Positions 52,366-60,521 of a DNA stretch of 64,000 nt are shown piece by piece. The stretch's first letter is position 1. The number at the start of each line of letters is the position of its first letter. This stretch comes from UBA7662 sp036787895 (GTDB lineage Bacteria > Bacteroidota > Bacteroidia > UBA7662): positions 62,001-126,000 of the forward strand of contig DAIQOK010000002.1 of assembly GCA_036787895.1 (NCBI GenBank), in the 5' to 3' direction. A program made the position numbers and the translations under genes. The notes beneath the pieces are model-generated. The model ran no database searches. It saw nothing but the letters and a program-made list of their open reading frames with translations, and was not told the origin of the DNA.

Positions 52366-53067
52366 CTACTTCGTCCGCTGCATCAAACTATTGGCAACGG
52401 CCACCAGTATCAGGCGGGTTTCTGGCTCCAGGTCTTGCTTCAGATAAATCATGCCTTTATTCATGGCATCTACAGTAGCGATAACTTCACCATTCAAAAG
52501 AAAATTGTAGCCCAGGTTCCCCGGCAATTTAAACGACATGCCTTCGAGCTGTTGTATGCCTGTTATCTCTACACGACCCGTTGGTAATAGTATATAACCC
52601 TCGGTACGCGTAATGCGGGTATTGGCATCGGGATAATTCAGCCAGAAATCGTAGGATTGGTTTCGAGCCGGGAGATATACCGAGCCGGCAAATAGCTGCT
52701 CATACTGTATGGGGATGCTGAAATAATTGCGTACCACCGGCACTTCTACGGTTTTAAAACGATCTACAGCCAGCACTACAGCCTGGTTGCCCTGACCATC
52801 GCGTTGAACAAAGGAGAATTTCTCTTTCGAGCCCCTGAAGTTCAGGAAAAATGGAAATTCGTAAGAACCCACCCAGCCACCTTTAAAAGTATCGGCGGTA
52901 AATTCACCGGCGGTGACCTTGCGTTTCCAGCGCCAGCTGTTTCGGCCTTCTACCGGGTAAACGTCCATTTCGGTGGTGCTTTGCCGCTTGATTTGATGCT
53001 GCGGGGTTTTGCAGGAGCTCAGCGCCAGCAGGCTGAGCAGACCTAAAAGTAAAAAATGGGTTTTCAT
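52366..53067 (-). CDS. Lipoprotein of unknown function, paralogue of the 56741-57475 protein
   Basis: The 233-residue protein has a lipoprotein signal (THFLLLGLLSLLALSSC) and begins the mature part with CKTP. The body shares with its paralogue downstream of icmF: an RxSWxxKR-like N-terminal strand (EGRNSWRWKRKVTAGEF), GGWVGSYEFPFFLNFRGSKE, YFSIPIQYEQLFAGSVYLP, YDFWLNYP, ITGIQQLEGMSFKLPGNLGY, and a C-terminal helix ETRLILVAVANSLMQR. Identity looks roughly 30-40% by eye. Function unknown. It is divergent from icmF. Confidence 0.7.
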   Translation of the reverse strand: MKTHFLLLGLLSLLALSSCKTPQHQIKRQSTTEMDVYPVEGRNSWRWKRKVTAGEFTADTFKGGWVGSYEFPFFLNFRGSKEKFSFVQRDGQGNQAVVLAVDRFKTVEVPVVRNYFSIPIQYEQLFAGSVYLPARNQSYDFWLNYPDANTRITRTEGYILLPTGRVEITGIQQLEGMSFKLPGNLGYNFLLNGEVIATVDAMNKGMIYLKQDLEPETRLILVAVANSLMQRTK

Positions 53068-53200
53068 CAAGTTGGGTTTCTGGTCGCGGCTTATTCGAAA
53101 ACTGTGCCAAATAAGTAGGCTTACCAACCGTTTGCAGCTTCATATAACCCTACTCTACTAAATCACCAGATATTGGGGTCAGATAGCACTACTGTTTTTG

Positions 53201-53208
53201 TAACTTTG
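53201..53208 (+). promoter_or_regulatory. TAnnTTTG element of icmF
   Basis: TAACTTTG ends 20 nt before the ATG at 53229. A GTG start at 53208 would overlap it. Confidence 0.62.
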
Positions 53209-53228
53209 TGCCCTTCAAACCAGCTCCT

Positions 53229-56200
53229 ATGCAGGCCGAAATCGAAATCTACCAGCCCAAAAACCACATCCGTATTGTAACTGCCGCTTCTTTGTTCGAT
53301 GGCCACGACGCCGCCATCAACATCATGCGACGCATTTTACAGTCGAGCGGTGCCGAAGTTATACATCTCGGTCACAACCGCTCCGTGGCCGAAATTGTAA
53401 ACTGCGCCATACAGGAGGATGCCCAGGCCATCGCCATTACCTCCTACCAGGGGGGGCATGTGGAGTTTTTTAAATATATGTACGACCTGCTCCGTGAAAA
53501 AGGTGCACCCCATATCAAATTGTTCGGTGGCGGTGGAGGTACCATTTTGCCCTCTGAAATCGAAGAGCTGCAGGCTTATGGTATCAACCGCATCTACTCT
53601 CCCGACGATGGCCGGGCCATGGGCTTACAAGGTATGATCAACGACCTGCTCGAAAATTGTGATTTTGCCACCGGCACTTCGCTGAACGGCGAGCTTAAAC
53701 ATATCTCAGAAAAAGACCCGATTTCCATTGCCCGCCTCATTAGTACAGCCGAAAACAACCCTGAATTATTTGCCACCGTACGCAACGGCATTCGTGCCAT
53801 GCATGTAAACAATGCCAAAACCAAAGTGGTGCCTGTACTCGGCATTACCGGAACCGGCGGTGCAGGTAAATCATCGCTGGTAGATGAATTGGTTCGTCGG
53901 TTTCTGATTGATTTTTCGGAGGCAGGCAACATCGAAAAAGGCAAAACCATCGCCATCATTTCCGTCGACCCGTCGAAACGTAAAACGGGTGGCGCGCTGT
54001 TGGGCGACCGCATCCGCATGAACAGCATCAATAACCCACGGGTATATATGCGTTCGCTGGCTACCCGTCAGAGTAATCTCGCATTGAGTAAATATGTTCA
54101 AGATGCTGTAGATGTTACCAAAGCTGCCGGCTTCGACCTCATCATACTCGAAACTTCCGGTATTGGTCAGAGCGACACTGAAATTATCGAGCACAGCGAC
54201 TTGAGTTTGTATGTGATGACACCCGAATACGGTGCCGCTACCCAGCTCGAAAAAATCGATATGCTCGATTTCGCCGATCTCATCGCGCTAAATAAATTCG
54301 ACAAAAGAGGTGCACTCGATGCCTTGCGTGACGTACAAAAGCAATACCAGCGCAACCACCAGCGCTGGACCGAAGACCCGGCTACCATGCCTGTTTTTGG
54401 CACCATCGCCAGTCAGTTCAACGACCCCGGCATGAACCGCCTGTACCAAGCCGTTATCGAACGTATCGTCGCTAAAACCCAGGCACCACTCGAAACCAGC
54501 ATCATTGCCAGTCGCGAACAAAGCGAAAAAATCTACATCATCCCGCCCCACCGCACCCGTTACCTCAGCGAAATCACGGAAAGCATTCACCAATACGACG
54601 AATGGGTAGAGGCACAACAAACGCTTGCCCAGCAATTGTATGCCATTCGGACTTCGGTAAATGCCTTAAAAGGCCTCAGTAAACCCGGTGTGAGCGATGC
54701 CGAGTTGGAGACTACCATCCAAACCCTCGAAAAAAACTACAGCACACTCGAGCGTAAGCTCGATGGCGAAAACAAACTGGTGATTGAGAGCTGGGAAGAC
54801 AAAAAAGTCCGCTACAAAAACCCGGAATATATCTACCAGGTACGTGGCAAAGACATCAAAGTAAAAACCCATACCGAAAGCCTATCGCATCTGCAGATTC
54901 CTAAAATCAGTCTGCCGCGTTACCAAGGCTGGGGCGACATCCTCCGTTGGAACCTGCAGGAAAACGTGCCAGGTGAATTCCCTTATACCGCCGGTGTTTT
55001 CCCATTCAAACGAGAAAACGAAGACCCAACCCGTATGTTTGCCGGCGAAGGCGGACCAGAGCGCACCAACAAACGCTTCCATTATGTGAGTTTGGGTTTG
55101 CCTGCCAAACGACTCAGTACCGCTTTCGACTCGGTAACTTTGTACGGCAACGACCCCGATTACCGCCCCGATATCTACGGAAAAATCGGCAATTCGGGCG
55201 TGAGTGTGTGTTGCCTCGATGATGCCAAAAAGCTCTATAGTGGCTTTAATCTTTGCGATCCCGCTACCTCGGTTTCCATGACCATCAATGGTCCGGCACC
55301 CATGTTACTCGGCTTCTTTATGAATGCCGCCATCGACCAGCAATGTGAAATTTACATCAAAGAAAACGGCCTTGAAAAAGAGGTAGAAGCCAAAATCGAA
55401 GCCATCTACAAAGCTAAAGGCGTAAAGCGACCGAAATACAATGCCAGCGCACTACCGGAAGGCAACAATGGTTTGGGCTTGATGTTGCTCGGTGTAACCG
55501 GCGACCAGGTCTTACCCGCTGAGCTCTATGCGCAAATCAAAGCACGCACCCTCAGCTCGGTACGCGGAACCGTACAGGCTGACATATTGAAAGAAGACCA
55601 GGCCCAGAATACCTGCATTTTCAGCACCGAATTTTCACTGCGTTTGATGGGCGATGTGCAGTCGTTTTTCATCGACCACAATGTGCGCAATTTTTACTCG
55701 GTATCTATCAGCGGTTACCACATTGCCGAAGCGGGTGCCAATCCCATCTCGCAGCTTGCGTTTACGCTGGCCAACGGCTTTACTTTTGTAGAATATTATG
55801 TTAGTCGGGGCATGGACATCAATAAATTTGCACCCAACCTCAGCTTTTTCTTCAGCAATGGTACCGATCCGGAATATTCCGTGATTGGTCGGGTTTCGCG
55901 CCGCATTTGGGCCAAAGCCATGAAGCTTAAATACAAAGCCGACGAGCGCAGTCAGATGCTGAAATACCACATCCAGACCAGCGGCCGTTCACTACATGCC
56001 CAGGAAATCGACTTTAACGATATCCGTACCACACTTCAGGCGCTGTATGCCATTTACGACAACTGTAATTCGCTGCATACCAATGCCTACGACGAAGCCA
56101 TCACCACGCCTACCGAAGAATCGGTACGCCGGGCCATGGCCATCCAGCTCATCATCAACAACGAATTGGGCCTCGCTAAAAACCAAAACCCCAACCAGGG

Positions 56201-56663
56201 TTCTTTCATCATCGAGGAACTCACCGATTTGGTGGAAGAAGCCGTGTTGGCCGAATTCGACCGCATCACCGAACGTGGCGGCGTACTGGGTGCCATGGAA
56301 ACCATGTACCAGCGCAACAAAATTCAGGAAGAGTCGATGTATTATGAAATGCAAAAGCATACCGGCGAACTCCCGATTATTGGCGTAAATACCTTCCTCA
56401 GCAGCAAAGGGTCGCCTACCATACTACCACAGGAAGTAATTCGCGCCACCACCGAAGAAAAGGAGGCTCAGATTGAAACCCTGCGTTTGCTCGGTGAACG
56501 GAACGGCGAAAAATCGGCTGAAATGATTGCCCGAATTCAGGAAGTGGCTGTTCAAAACGGCAATGTCTTCGAAGCATTGATGGAAGCTACCAAATATTGT
56601 TCACTGGGACAGATCACCAGGGGGTTGTATGAGGTAGGCGGACAGTACCGCAGAAATATGTAG
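53229..56663 (+). CDS. icmF: Fused isobutyryl-CoA mutase-type protein IcmF
   Basis: The 1144-residue coenzyme-B12 enzyme rearranges acyl-CoA carbon skeletons (isobutyryl-CoA/n-butyryl-CoA in studied members). Order: B12-binding domain (about 15-140) with LFDGHDAAINIMRRIL, whose His is the lower cobalt ligand, and GAEVIHLGHNRS, SYQGGHVEFF, LFGGGGGTILPSEI. A MeaB-like GTPase chaperone follows (about 195-440; P-loop GITGTGGAGKSS, DRIRMNSI, LETSGIGQSD). A linker and then the TIM-barrel large mutase domain come last (AGVFPFKRENEDPTRMFAGEG, TSVSMTINGPAP, RGTVQADILKE, SISGYHIAEAGANPISQLAF). This domain order is IcmF, not the separate MutA/MutB system. Substrate preference is not certain from sequence reading alone. 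Confidence 0.95.
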   Translation: MQAEIEIYQPKNHIRIVTAASLFDGHDAAINIMRRILQSSGAEVIHLGHNRSVAEIVNCAIQEDAQAIAITSYQGGHVEFFKYMYDLLREKGAPHIKLFGGGGGTILPSEIEELQAYGINRIYSPDDGRAMGLQGMINDLLENCDFATGTSLNGELKHISEKDPISIARLISTAENNPELFATVRNGIRAMHVNNAKTKVVPVLGITGTGGAGKSSLVDELVRRFLIDFSEAGNIEKGKTIAIISVDPSKRKTGGALLGDRIRMNSINNPRVYMRSLATRQSNLALSKYVQDAVDVTKAAGFDLIILETSGIGQSDTEIIEHSDLSLYVMTPEYGAATQLEKIDMLDFADLIALNKFDKRGALDALRDVQKQYQRNHQRWTEDPATMPVFGTIASQFNDPGMNRLYQAVIERIVAKTQAPLETSIIASREQSEKIYIIPPHRTRYLSEITESIHQYDEWVEAQQTLAQQLYAIRTSVNALKGLSKPGVSDAELETTIQTLEKNYSTLERKLDGENKLVIESWEDKKVRYKNPEYIYQVRGKDIKVKTHTESLSHLQIPKISLPRYQGWGDILRWNLQENVPGEFPYTAGVFPFKRENEDPTRMFAGEGGPERTNKRFHYVSLGLPAKRLSTAFDSVTLYGNDPDYRPDIYGKIGNSGVSVCCLDDAKKLYSGFNLCDPATSVSMTINGPAPMLLGFFMNAAIDQQCEIYIKENGLEKEVEAKIEAIYKAKGVKRPKYNASALPEGNNGLGLMLLGVTGDQVLPAELYAQIKARTLSSVRGTVQADILKEDQAQNTCIFSTEFSLRLMGDVQSFFIDHNVRNFYSVSISGYHIAEAGANPISQLAFTLANGFTFVEYYVSRGMDINKFAPNLSFFFSNGTDPEYSVIGRVSRRIWAKAMKLKYKADERSQMLKYHIQTSGRSLHAQEIDFNDIRTTLQALYAIYDNCNSLHTNAYDEAITTPTEESVRRAMAIQLIINNELGLAKNQNPNQGSFIIEELTDLVEEAVLAEFDRITERGGVLGAMETMYQRNKIQEESMYYEMQKHTGELPIIGVNTFLSSKGSPTILPQEVIRATTEEKEAQIETLRLLGERNGEKSAEMIARIQEVAVQNGNVFEALMEATKYCSLGQITRGLYEVGGQYRRNM

Positions 56664-56666
56664 CCC

Positions 56667-56693
56667 AAAAGCGGACTCCGGTCCGCTTTTTTT
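56667..56693 (+). terminator. Intrinsic terminator of icmF
   Basis: 10-bp perfect stem AAAAGCGGAC/GTCCGCTTTT (56667-56676, 56681-56690), 4-nt TCCG loop, followed by T's to 56693. Strong canonical terminator 3 nt after the stop codon. Confidence 0.92.
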
Positions 56694-56740
56694 ACGACTG
56701 GCATGATTTTTCCTTAAAGCGGATTCGACAACCCAACTTT

Positions 56741-57475
56741 ATGAAAAAGCTTAGCCTGCTCCTACTGCTCTTTGCAGCATTTCAAGCCTGTAAAACCCCC
56801 GATATTCGGGTGCATCCCGAATTAAAAGCCGAATCAACCCGCTATGAAGTCAAAGGCCGCCAGGGCTGGATGATCAATCAGGTGGTCACTTTTGGTGAAT
56901 ACAATACCAGTCGCATCAAACGTGGCTGGACCGTAAAATACGACCTCCCTTTTATCGTCCGATTTCAAGGCGCGAGTGAAAAGCTGTCGTACACCCAATA
57001 CGATGCCGACAGCAACCGGGCAGAAGTCTCGGCCATTGGCAAATTCCGGAATACGGAGCTACCCATCATTAACGACTATTTTGGTATTCCGTTGAATTAC
57101 AAACATTATTTCGCAGGCACCGTTTATGTGCCTTCCTCGGGCCGGAATTATGATTTTATCCTATATAATCCAACCACCAACTGGGTTTTACTCAAAACCA
57201 ACGGCTACGTCAAAGGAAATCAACTCGATTACAACATTGTGGGTGTTCGGAAACTGGAAGGCAAAAAATACTGGGGCATAGAAAACCTGGGCTATGAATT
57301 TTATGATGGACCACAGGCCCGGGCCGCAGTAGAAGTGATTAATAAAGGGAAGGTATGGCTGCACGATGCCTTAAGTCAGGAACACAAACTTGTCATGGCT
57401 GCCGTAGCCACTGCTTTGATGATCCGCAACAGTGAATTGGATGAGCCCATTGAACAAATCCCGCCAACAAACTGA
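56741..57475 (+). CDS. Lipoprotein of unknown function, paralogue of the 52366-53067 protein
   Basis: The 244-residue protein begins with a lipoprotein signal (KKLSLLLLLFAAFQAC) and the same mature CKTP start as its paralogue on the other side of icmF. Shared blocks: EVKGRQGWMINQVVTFGEYN, RIKRGWTVKYDLPFIVRFQGASEK, LPIINDYFGIPLNYKHYFAGTVYVP, NYDFILYNP, VGVRKLEGKKYW and a C-terminal LVMAAVATALMIR helix. The paralogues flank icmF in opposite orientation. Function unknown. Confidence 0.7.
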   Translation: MKKLSLLLLLFAAFQACKTPDIRVHPELKAESTRYEVKGRQGWMINQVVTFGEYNTSRIKRGWTVKYDLPFIVRFQGASEKLSYTQYDADSNRAEVSAIGKFRNTELPIINDYFGIPLNYKHYFAGTVYVPSSGRNYDFILYNPTTNWVLLKTNGYVKGNQLDYNIVGVRKLEGKKYWGIENLGYEFYDGPQARAAVEVINKGKVWLHDALSQEHKLVMAAVATALMIRNSELDEPIEQIPPTN

Positions 57476-57521
57476 ACAAAGCAGAGCTAAACGCTGTTAG
57501 CAAAGTCTAAAAATTGGTTTT

Positions 57522-58040
57522 ATGTTGTACACACTGCTTTTAAGTCTGCTTATCATGCTTACTCCTGCTACCAAGTCGGTTTACGACTACACCTTTAAAT
57601 CTATCGATGGCAAAGAAATGTCGTTGGCCCAGTTCAAGGGCAAAAAAATACTGGTCGTGAATACCGCTTCTGAATGTGGCTATACCAAACAATACAAAGA
57701 TTTGGAAGCCTTGTACAAAAAATACGGCAATAAGTTGGTAGTCATTGGCTTCCCTTGCAACGACTTTGGTGGACAGGAACCCGGCAGTGAGAAAGAAATA
57801 GCTGAGTTTTGCGAAAAAAACTTTGGCGTAAGTTTTCCGTTGGCAGAAAAAATCGTCATCAAAGGAGATAAACGCCACCCGCTCTACCAATGGTTGATGA
57901 GCAAAAATCTGAATGGGGTGAAAGATGCGGAAGTACGTTGGAATTTCACCAAATTCCTGCTCGACGAAAATGGCCAGCTGCTGGACGTCTTCCCCTCTTC
58001 TGTTTCGCCTCTCGATGATAAAATTGTAGCCAAGCTGTAG
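57522..58040 (+). CDS. Glutathione peroxidase-family thiol peroxidase
   Basis: The 172-residue protein has a short hydrophobic N-terminus (LYTLLLSLLIMLTPAT), possibly a signal peptide. The peroxidase signature NTASECGYTKQY gives the peroxidatic Cys52. The Trp-Asn of the catalytic tetrad lie in VRWNFTKFLLDENGQ. The Gln of the tetrad, usually in the sequence FPCNQFGxQEP, is replaced by Asp here (GFPCNDFGGQEPG). Such Cys-GPx proteins generally use thioredoxin. The Asp variant may be tolerated in Bacteroidota. Confidence 0.88.
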   Translation: MLYTLLLSLLIMLTPATKSVYDYTFKSIDGKEMSLAQFKGKKILVVNTASECGYTKQYKDLEALYKKYGNKLVVIGFPCNDFGGQEPGSEKEIAEFCEKNFGVSFPLAEKIVIKGDKRHPLYQWLMSKNLNGVKDAEVRWNFTKFLLDENGQLLDVFPSSVSPLDDKIVAKL

Positions 58041-58060
58041 TAGTCGCTAAATTTGAATTC

Positions 58061-58100
58061 CGGGCTGATTTCTCTTCTAAGAAATCAGCCCGTTTCTTTT
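58061..58100 (+). terminator. Intrinsic terminator after the GPx gene
   Basis: 13-bp perfect stem CGGGCTGATTTCT/AGAAATCAGCCCG (58061-58073, 58080-58092) with a 6-nt loop, followed by TTTCTTTT. Confidence 0.9.
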
Positions 58101-58156
58101 AAAGTGACAGAAACAACAATGTAACATTTCTGATAGGCTGAGGGGGGTGGTATTTG

Positions 58157-58164
58157 TATCTTTA
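58157..58164 (+). promoter_or_regulatory. Near-consensus -7 element of the MMPL/ileS unit
   Basis: TATCTTTA (consensus TAnnTTTG except the last base) ends 17 nt before the ATG at 58182, matching the common spacing in this window. Confidence 0.45.
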
Positions 58165-58181
58165 CACAATTTTTAGGTCTG

Positions 58182-60521
58182 ATGTGGGTTAAACTGGCGC
58201 GATTTATACTTAGAAACCGATTGACATTATTGGTCGTTTTGGGGCTAACTACAGGCTTTATGCTCTGGAATGCGGTTCAGGTCAAAATGTCGTACGAAGG
58301 CACCCAACTCATACCTGCTGATGACCCTGATTTCATAGCTTACGAAGAGTTTCGCCAGACATTTGGGGTAGATGGTAACATTATGGTAGTCGGAGTACAG
58401 ACTGACGACCTGTTTCAAATCGAATTTTTCAACGATTGGGCCAAACTCACCGAAAAAGTGGAGGGCCTGCCCATGGTGAAAGAAGTAATTTCTATTGCCA
58501 ATTTGCCCGCACTGCAGAAAAATGCCGTGACCCGTCGTTTTGACTTCAAGCCCATAGTTGATCGTTTACCACAAAACCAGGATGAATTAGATGCCATAGC
58601 CTTTGCCTTGGGCAACAATAAATTATACGATGGCATTTTGCTCAATCAGGAGACGAATACCACGCTCATGGCCATCAGTTTCGACAAGGCCGTACTCAAT
58701 TCGCCAGAGCGGATAACAGCCGTCAATGAAATTGAAAAAGTGGTAGATGCATTCGGCATACAACATGATGTGGAAGTGCATTATTCGGGGCTGCCTTACA
58801 TCCGAACCATATTTGCAACCAAAATTGCCGATGAGTTGCGTCTTTTCAGTGTACTTGCCGTACTCGTTACTGCCATTGTCATGTTCCTGTTTTTCAGGTC
58901 CTTTTCTACTGTTTTCTTTTCGGTTTTGGTAGTGGTAATAGGAGCCATCTGGGCCATGGGCTTAATCCATTTGCTCGGTTATAAACTCACCATGCTCACC
59001 GGCTTGATTCCGCCACTTATCGTGGTTATTGGTATACCCAATTGTGTGTATTTACTCAATAAATACCACGATGAATTCAAAAAACACGGCAACAAAATCA
59101 AAGCGCTCAGTCGCATCATTGAAAAAATCGGAATAGCCACCCTCATCACCAATGCAACTACAGCCATCGGTTTTGGTGTATTTTATCTTACCGACAGCAC
59201 CGCTCTCAAGGAGTTTGGTCTGGTGGTATCGATCAGCATCATGCTGGTTTTTCTGGTGTCGATAGTTTTGATTCCTGCGGTATTCAGCTTTCTCCCCTCA
59301 CCTGAACGCAAACAAATTCAGCACCTGGAGAACAAAAAGGTAAACAGCATCATCAACTGGTTCATTCAATTAAGTACAAGCCATAGAAATATCGTTTTTG
59401 CAGTATCTGCCAGCATTTTTATAGCCGCAATCGTTGGCATGACCCGGCTTTCAGCGCTCAGTTTTATTGTGGATGACATTCCCAAACATGACCGGGTATA
59501 TACCGACCTGAAATTTTTCGAAAAACATTTCAAAGGTGTCATGCCCTTTGAAATTCTCATTGATACCGGTCGTAAAGGTGGCGCTCAGTCGCCTATGCAA
59601 TTGCAAAAAGCCGAAGAAGTGCAGGCCATCTTCCAGGAATACCCCAATTTCGCCAAACCCATCTCGCTCATTGAGGTTATAAAAGCCGCCAACCAGGCCT
59701 ATTTTAACGACAATGCCGATTATTACCGCTTGCCGAACAGTCAGGAACGCAATTTTGTATTGCCCTACCTCATGCGTTCTCAAACCGGTTCCAGCACAGC
59801 CGTCAGTGCTTTGACCGACAGCAGCCGCCGGCTCATACGCATCAGCATGAGCATGTCGGATGTGGGTACCCATGCCATGCGCGATTTGTTCGAAGCCGTC
59901 AAACCTCGTATCGACAGCATTTACGAAGGCACTCAGAATAAGGTGAGTTATACCGGCAACAGCCTGATTTTTCTGAAAGGTAACAACTACCTCATCAACA
60001 GTCTGATCAGCAGTCTCGGACTGGCTTTTGCCTTAATAGCCTTCATTATGGGTGGGCTATTCCGCTCCTGGCGCATCATTCTCATCTCGATGATACCGAA
60101 TATTTTGCCGCTAATGGTCACGGCAGGCACCATGGGTTATCTGGGTATTGCTCTGAAACCTTCAACCGTGCTCATATTTTCAATTGCCTTTGGTATTGCT
60201 GTCGACGATAGCATTCACTTCCTCACCAAATACAGGCAAGAGCTGGAACGCCACAATTGGGACATCCGTCGGACGGTAATTACTGCACTGCAAGAAACCG
60301 GACCAAGCATGCTTTATACCAGCATTATCCTGTTCTTTGGTTTCATCATTTTTTCTGCCTCCAACTTCGGTGGCACCATTGTTTTAGGCATCATGACAAG
60401 TACCACCCTATTGGTTGCCATGTTCGCCAATTTGATAATTTTGCCCTCGCTTTTGTTGAAGTTCGACCAACGAGATAAACGTGGCATGCTCATCTCTGCC
60501 GCTTCCAAAACTGTTACATGA
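58182..60521 (+). CDS. RND/MMPL family membrane transporter
   Basis: The 779-residue protein has the RND duplication: a transmembrane helix (RNRLTLLVVLGLTTGFMLW), a periplasmic domain, then five helices (e.g. LAVLVTAIVMFLFFRSFSTV, MLTGLIPPLIVVIGIPNCVY, VVSISIMLVFLVSIVLIPAV), repeated in the second half (LGLAFALIAFIMGGLFRSWR, SIAFGIAVDDSIHFLTKYRQE). The Asp-Asp in the second-half helix 4 is the usual proton-relay region. No adaptor or channel gene is adjacent; such stand-alone MMPL/HpnN-like proteins often move lipids or hydrophobic compounds. It ends in an ATGA overlap with ileS. Confidence 0.85.
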   Translation: MWVKLARFILRNRLTLLVVLGLTTGFMLWNAVQVKMSYEGTQLIPADDPDFIAYEEFRQTFGVDGNIMVVGVQTDDLFQIEFFNDWAKLTEKVEGLPMVKEVISIANLPALQKNAVTRRFDFKPIVDRLPQNQDELDAIAFALGNNKLYDGILLNQETNTTLMAISFDKAVLNSPERITAVNEIEKVVDAFGIQHDVEVHYSGLPYIRTIFATKIADELRLFSVLAVLVTAIVMFLFFRSFSTVFFSVLVVVIGAIWAMGLIHLLGYKLTMLTGLIPPLIVVIGIPNCVYLLNKYHDEFKKHGNKIKALSRIIEKIGIATLITNATTAIGFGVFYLTDSTALKEFGLVVSISIMLVFLVSIVLIPAVFSFLPSPERKQIQHLENKKVNSIINWFIQLSTSHRNIVFAVSASIFIAAIVGMTRLSALSFIVDDIPKHDRVYTDLKFFEKHFKGVMPFEILIDTGRKGGAQSPMQLQKAEEVQAIFQEYPNFAKPISLIEVIKAANQAYFNDNADYYRLPNSQERNFVLPYLMRSQTGSSTAVSALTDSSRRLIRISMSMSDVGTHAMRDLFEAVKPRIDSIYEGTQNKVSYTGNSLIFLKGNNYLINSLISSLGLAFALIAFIMGGLFRSWRIILISMIPNILPLMVTAGTMGYLGIALKPSTVLIFSIAFGIAVDDSIHFLTKYRQELERHNWDIRRTVITALQETGPSMLYTSIILFFGFIIFSASNFGGTIVLGIMTSTTLLVAMFANLIILPSLLLKFDQRDKRGMLISAASKTVT

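Noticed and set aside
53208..53228. Alternative upstream starts such as GTG 53208, TTG 31167, ATG 27218 and ATG 2469
   Set aside because: Each overlaps or precedes a TAnnTTTG element and would lie upstream of the expected transcription start. The next ATG matches the family N-terminus.
53068..53228. Cobalamin riboswitch before the B12 enzymes icmF or the radical SAM gene
   Set aside because: The promoter element leaves only about 20 nt of leader for icmF, too little for a B12 riboswitch. The radical SAM gap is filled by the REP-like pair, and no B12-box-like sequence was seen.
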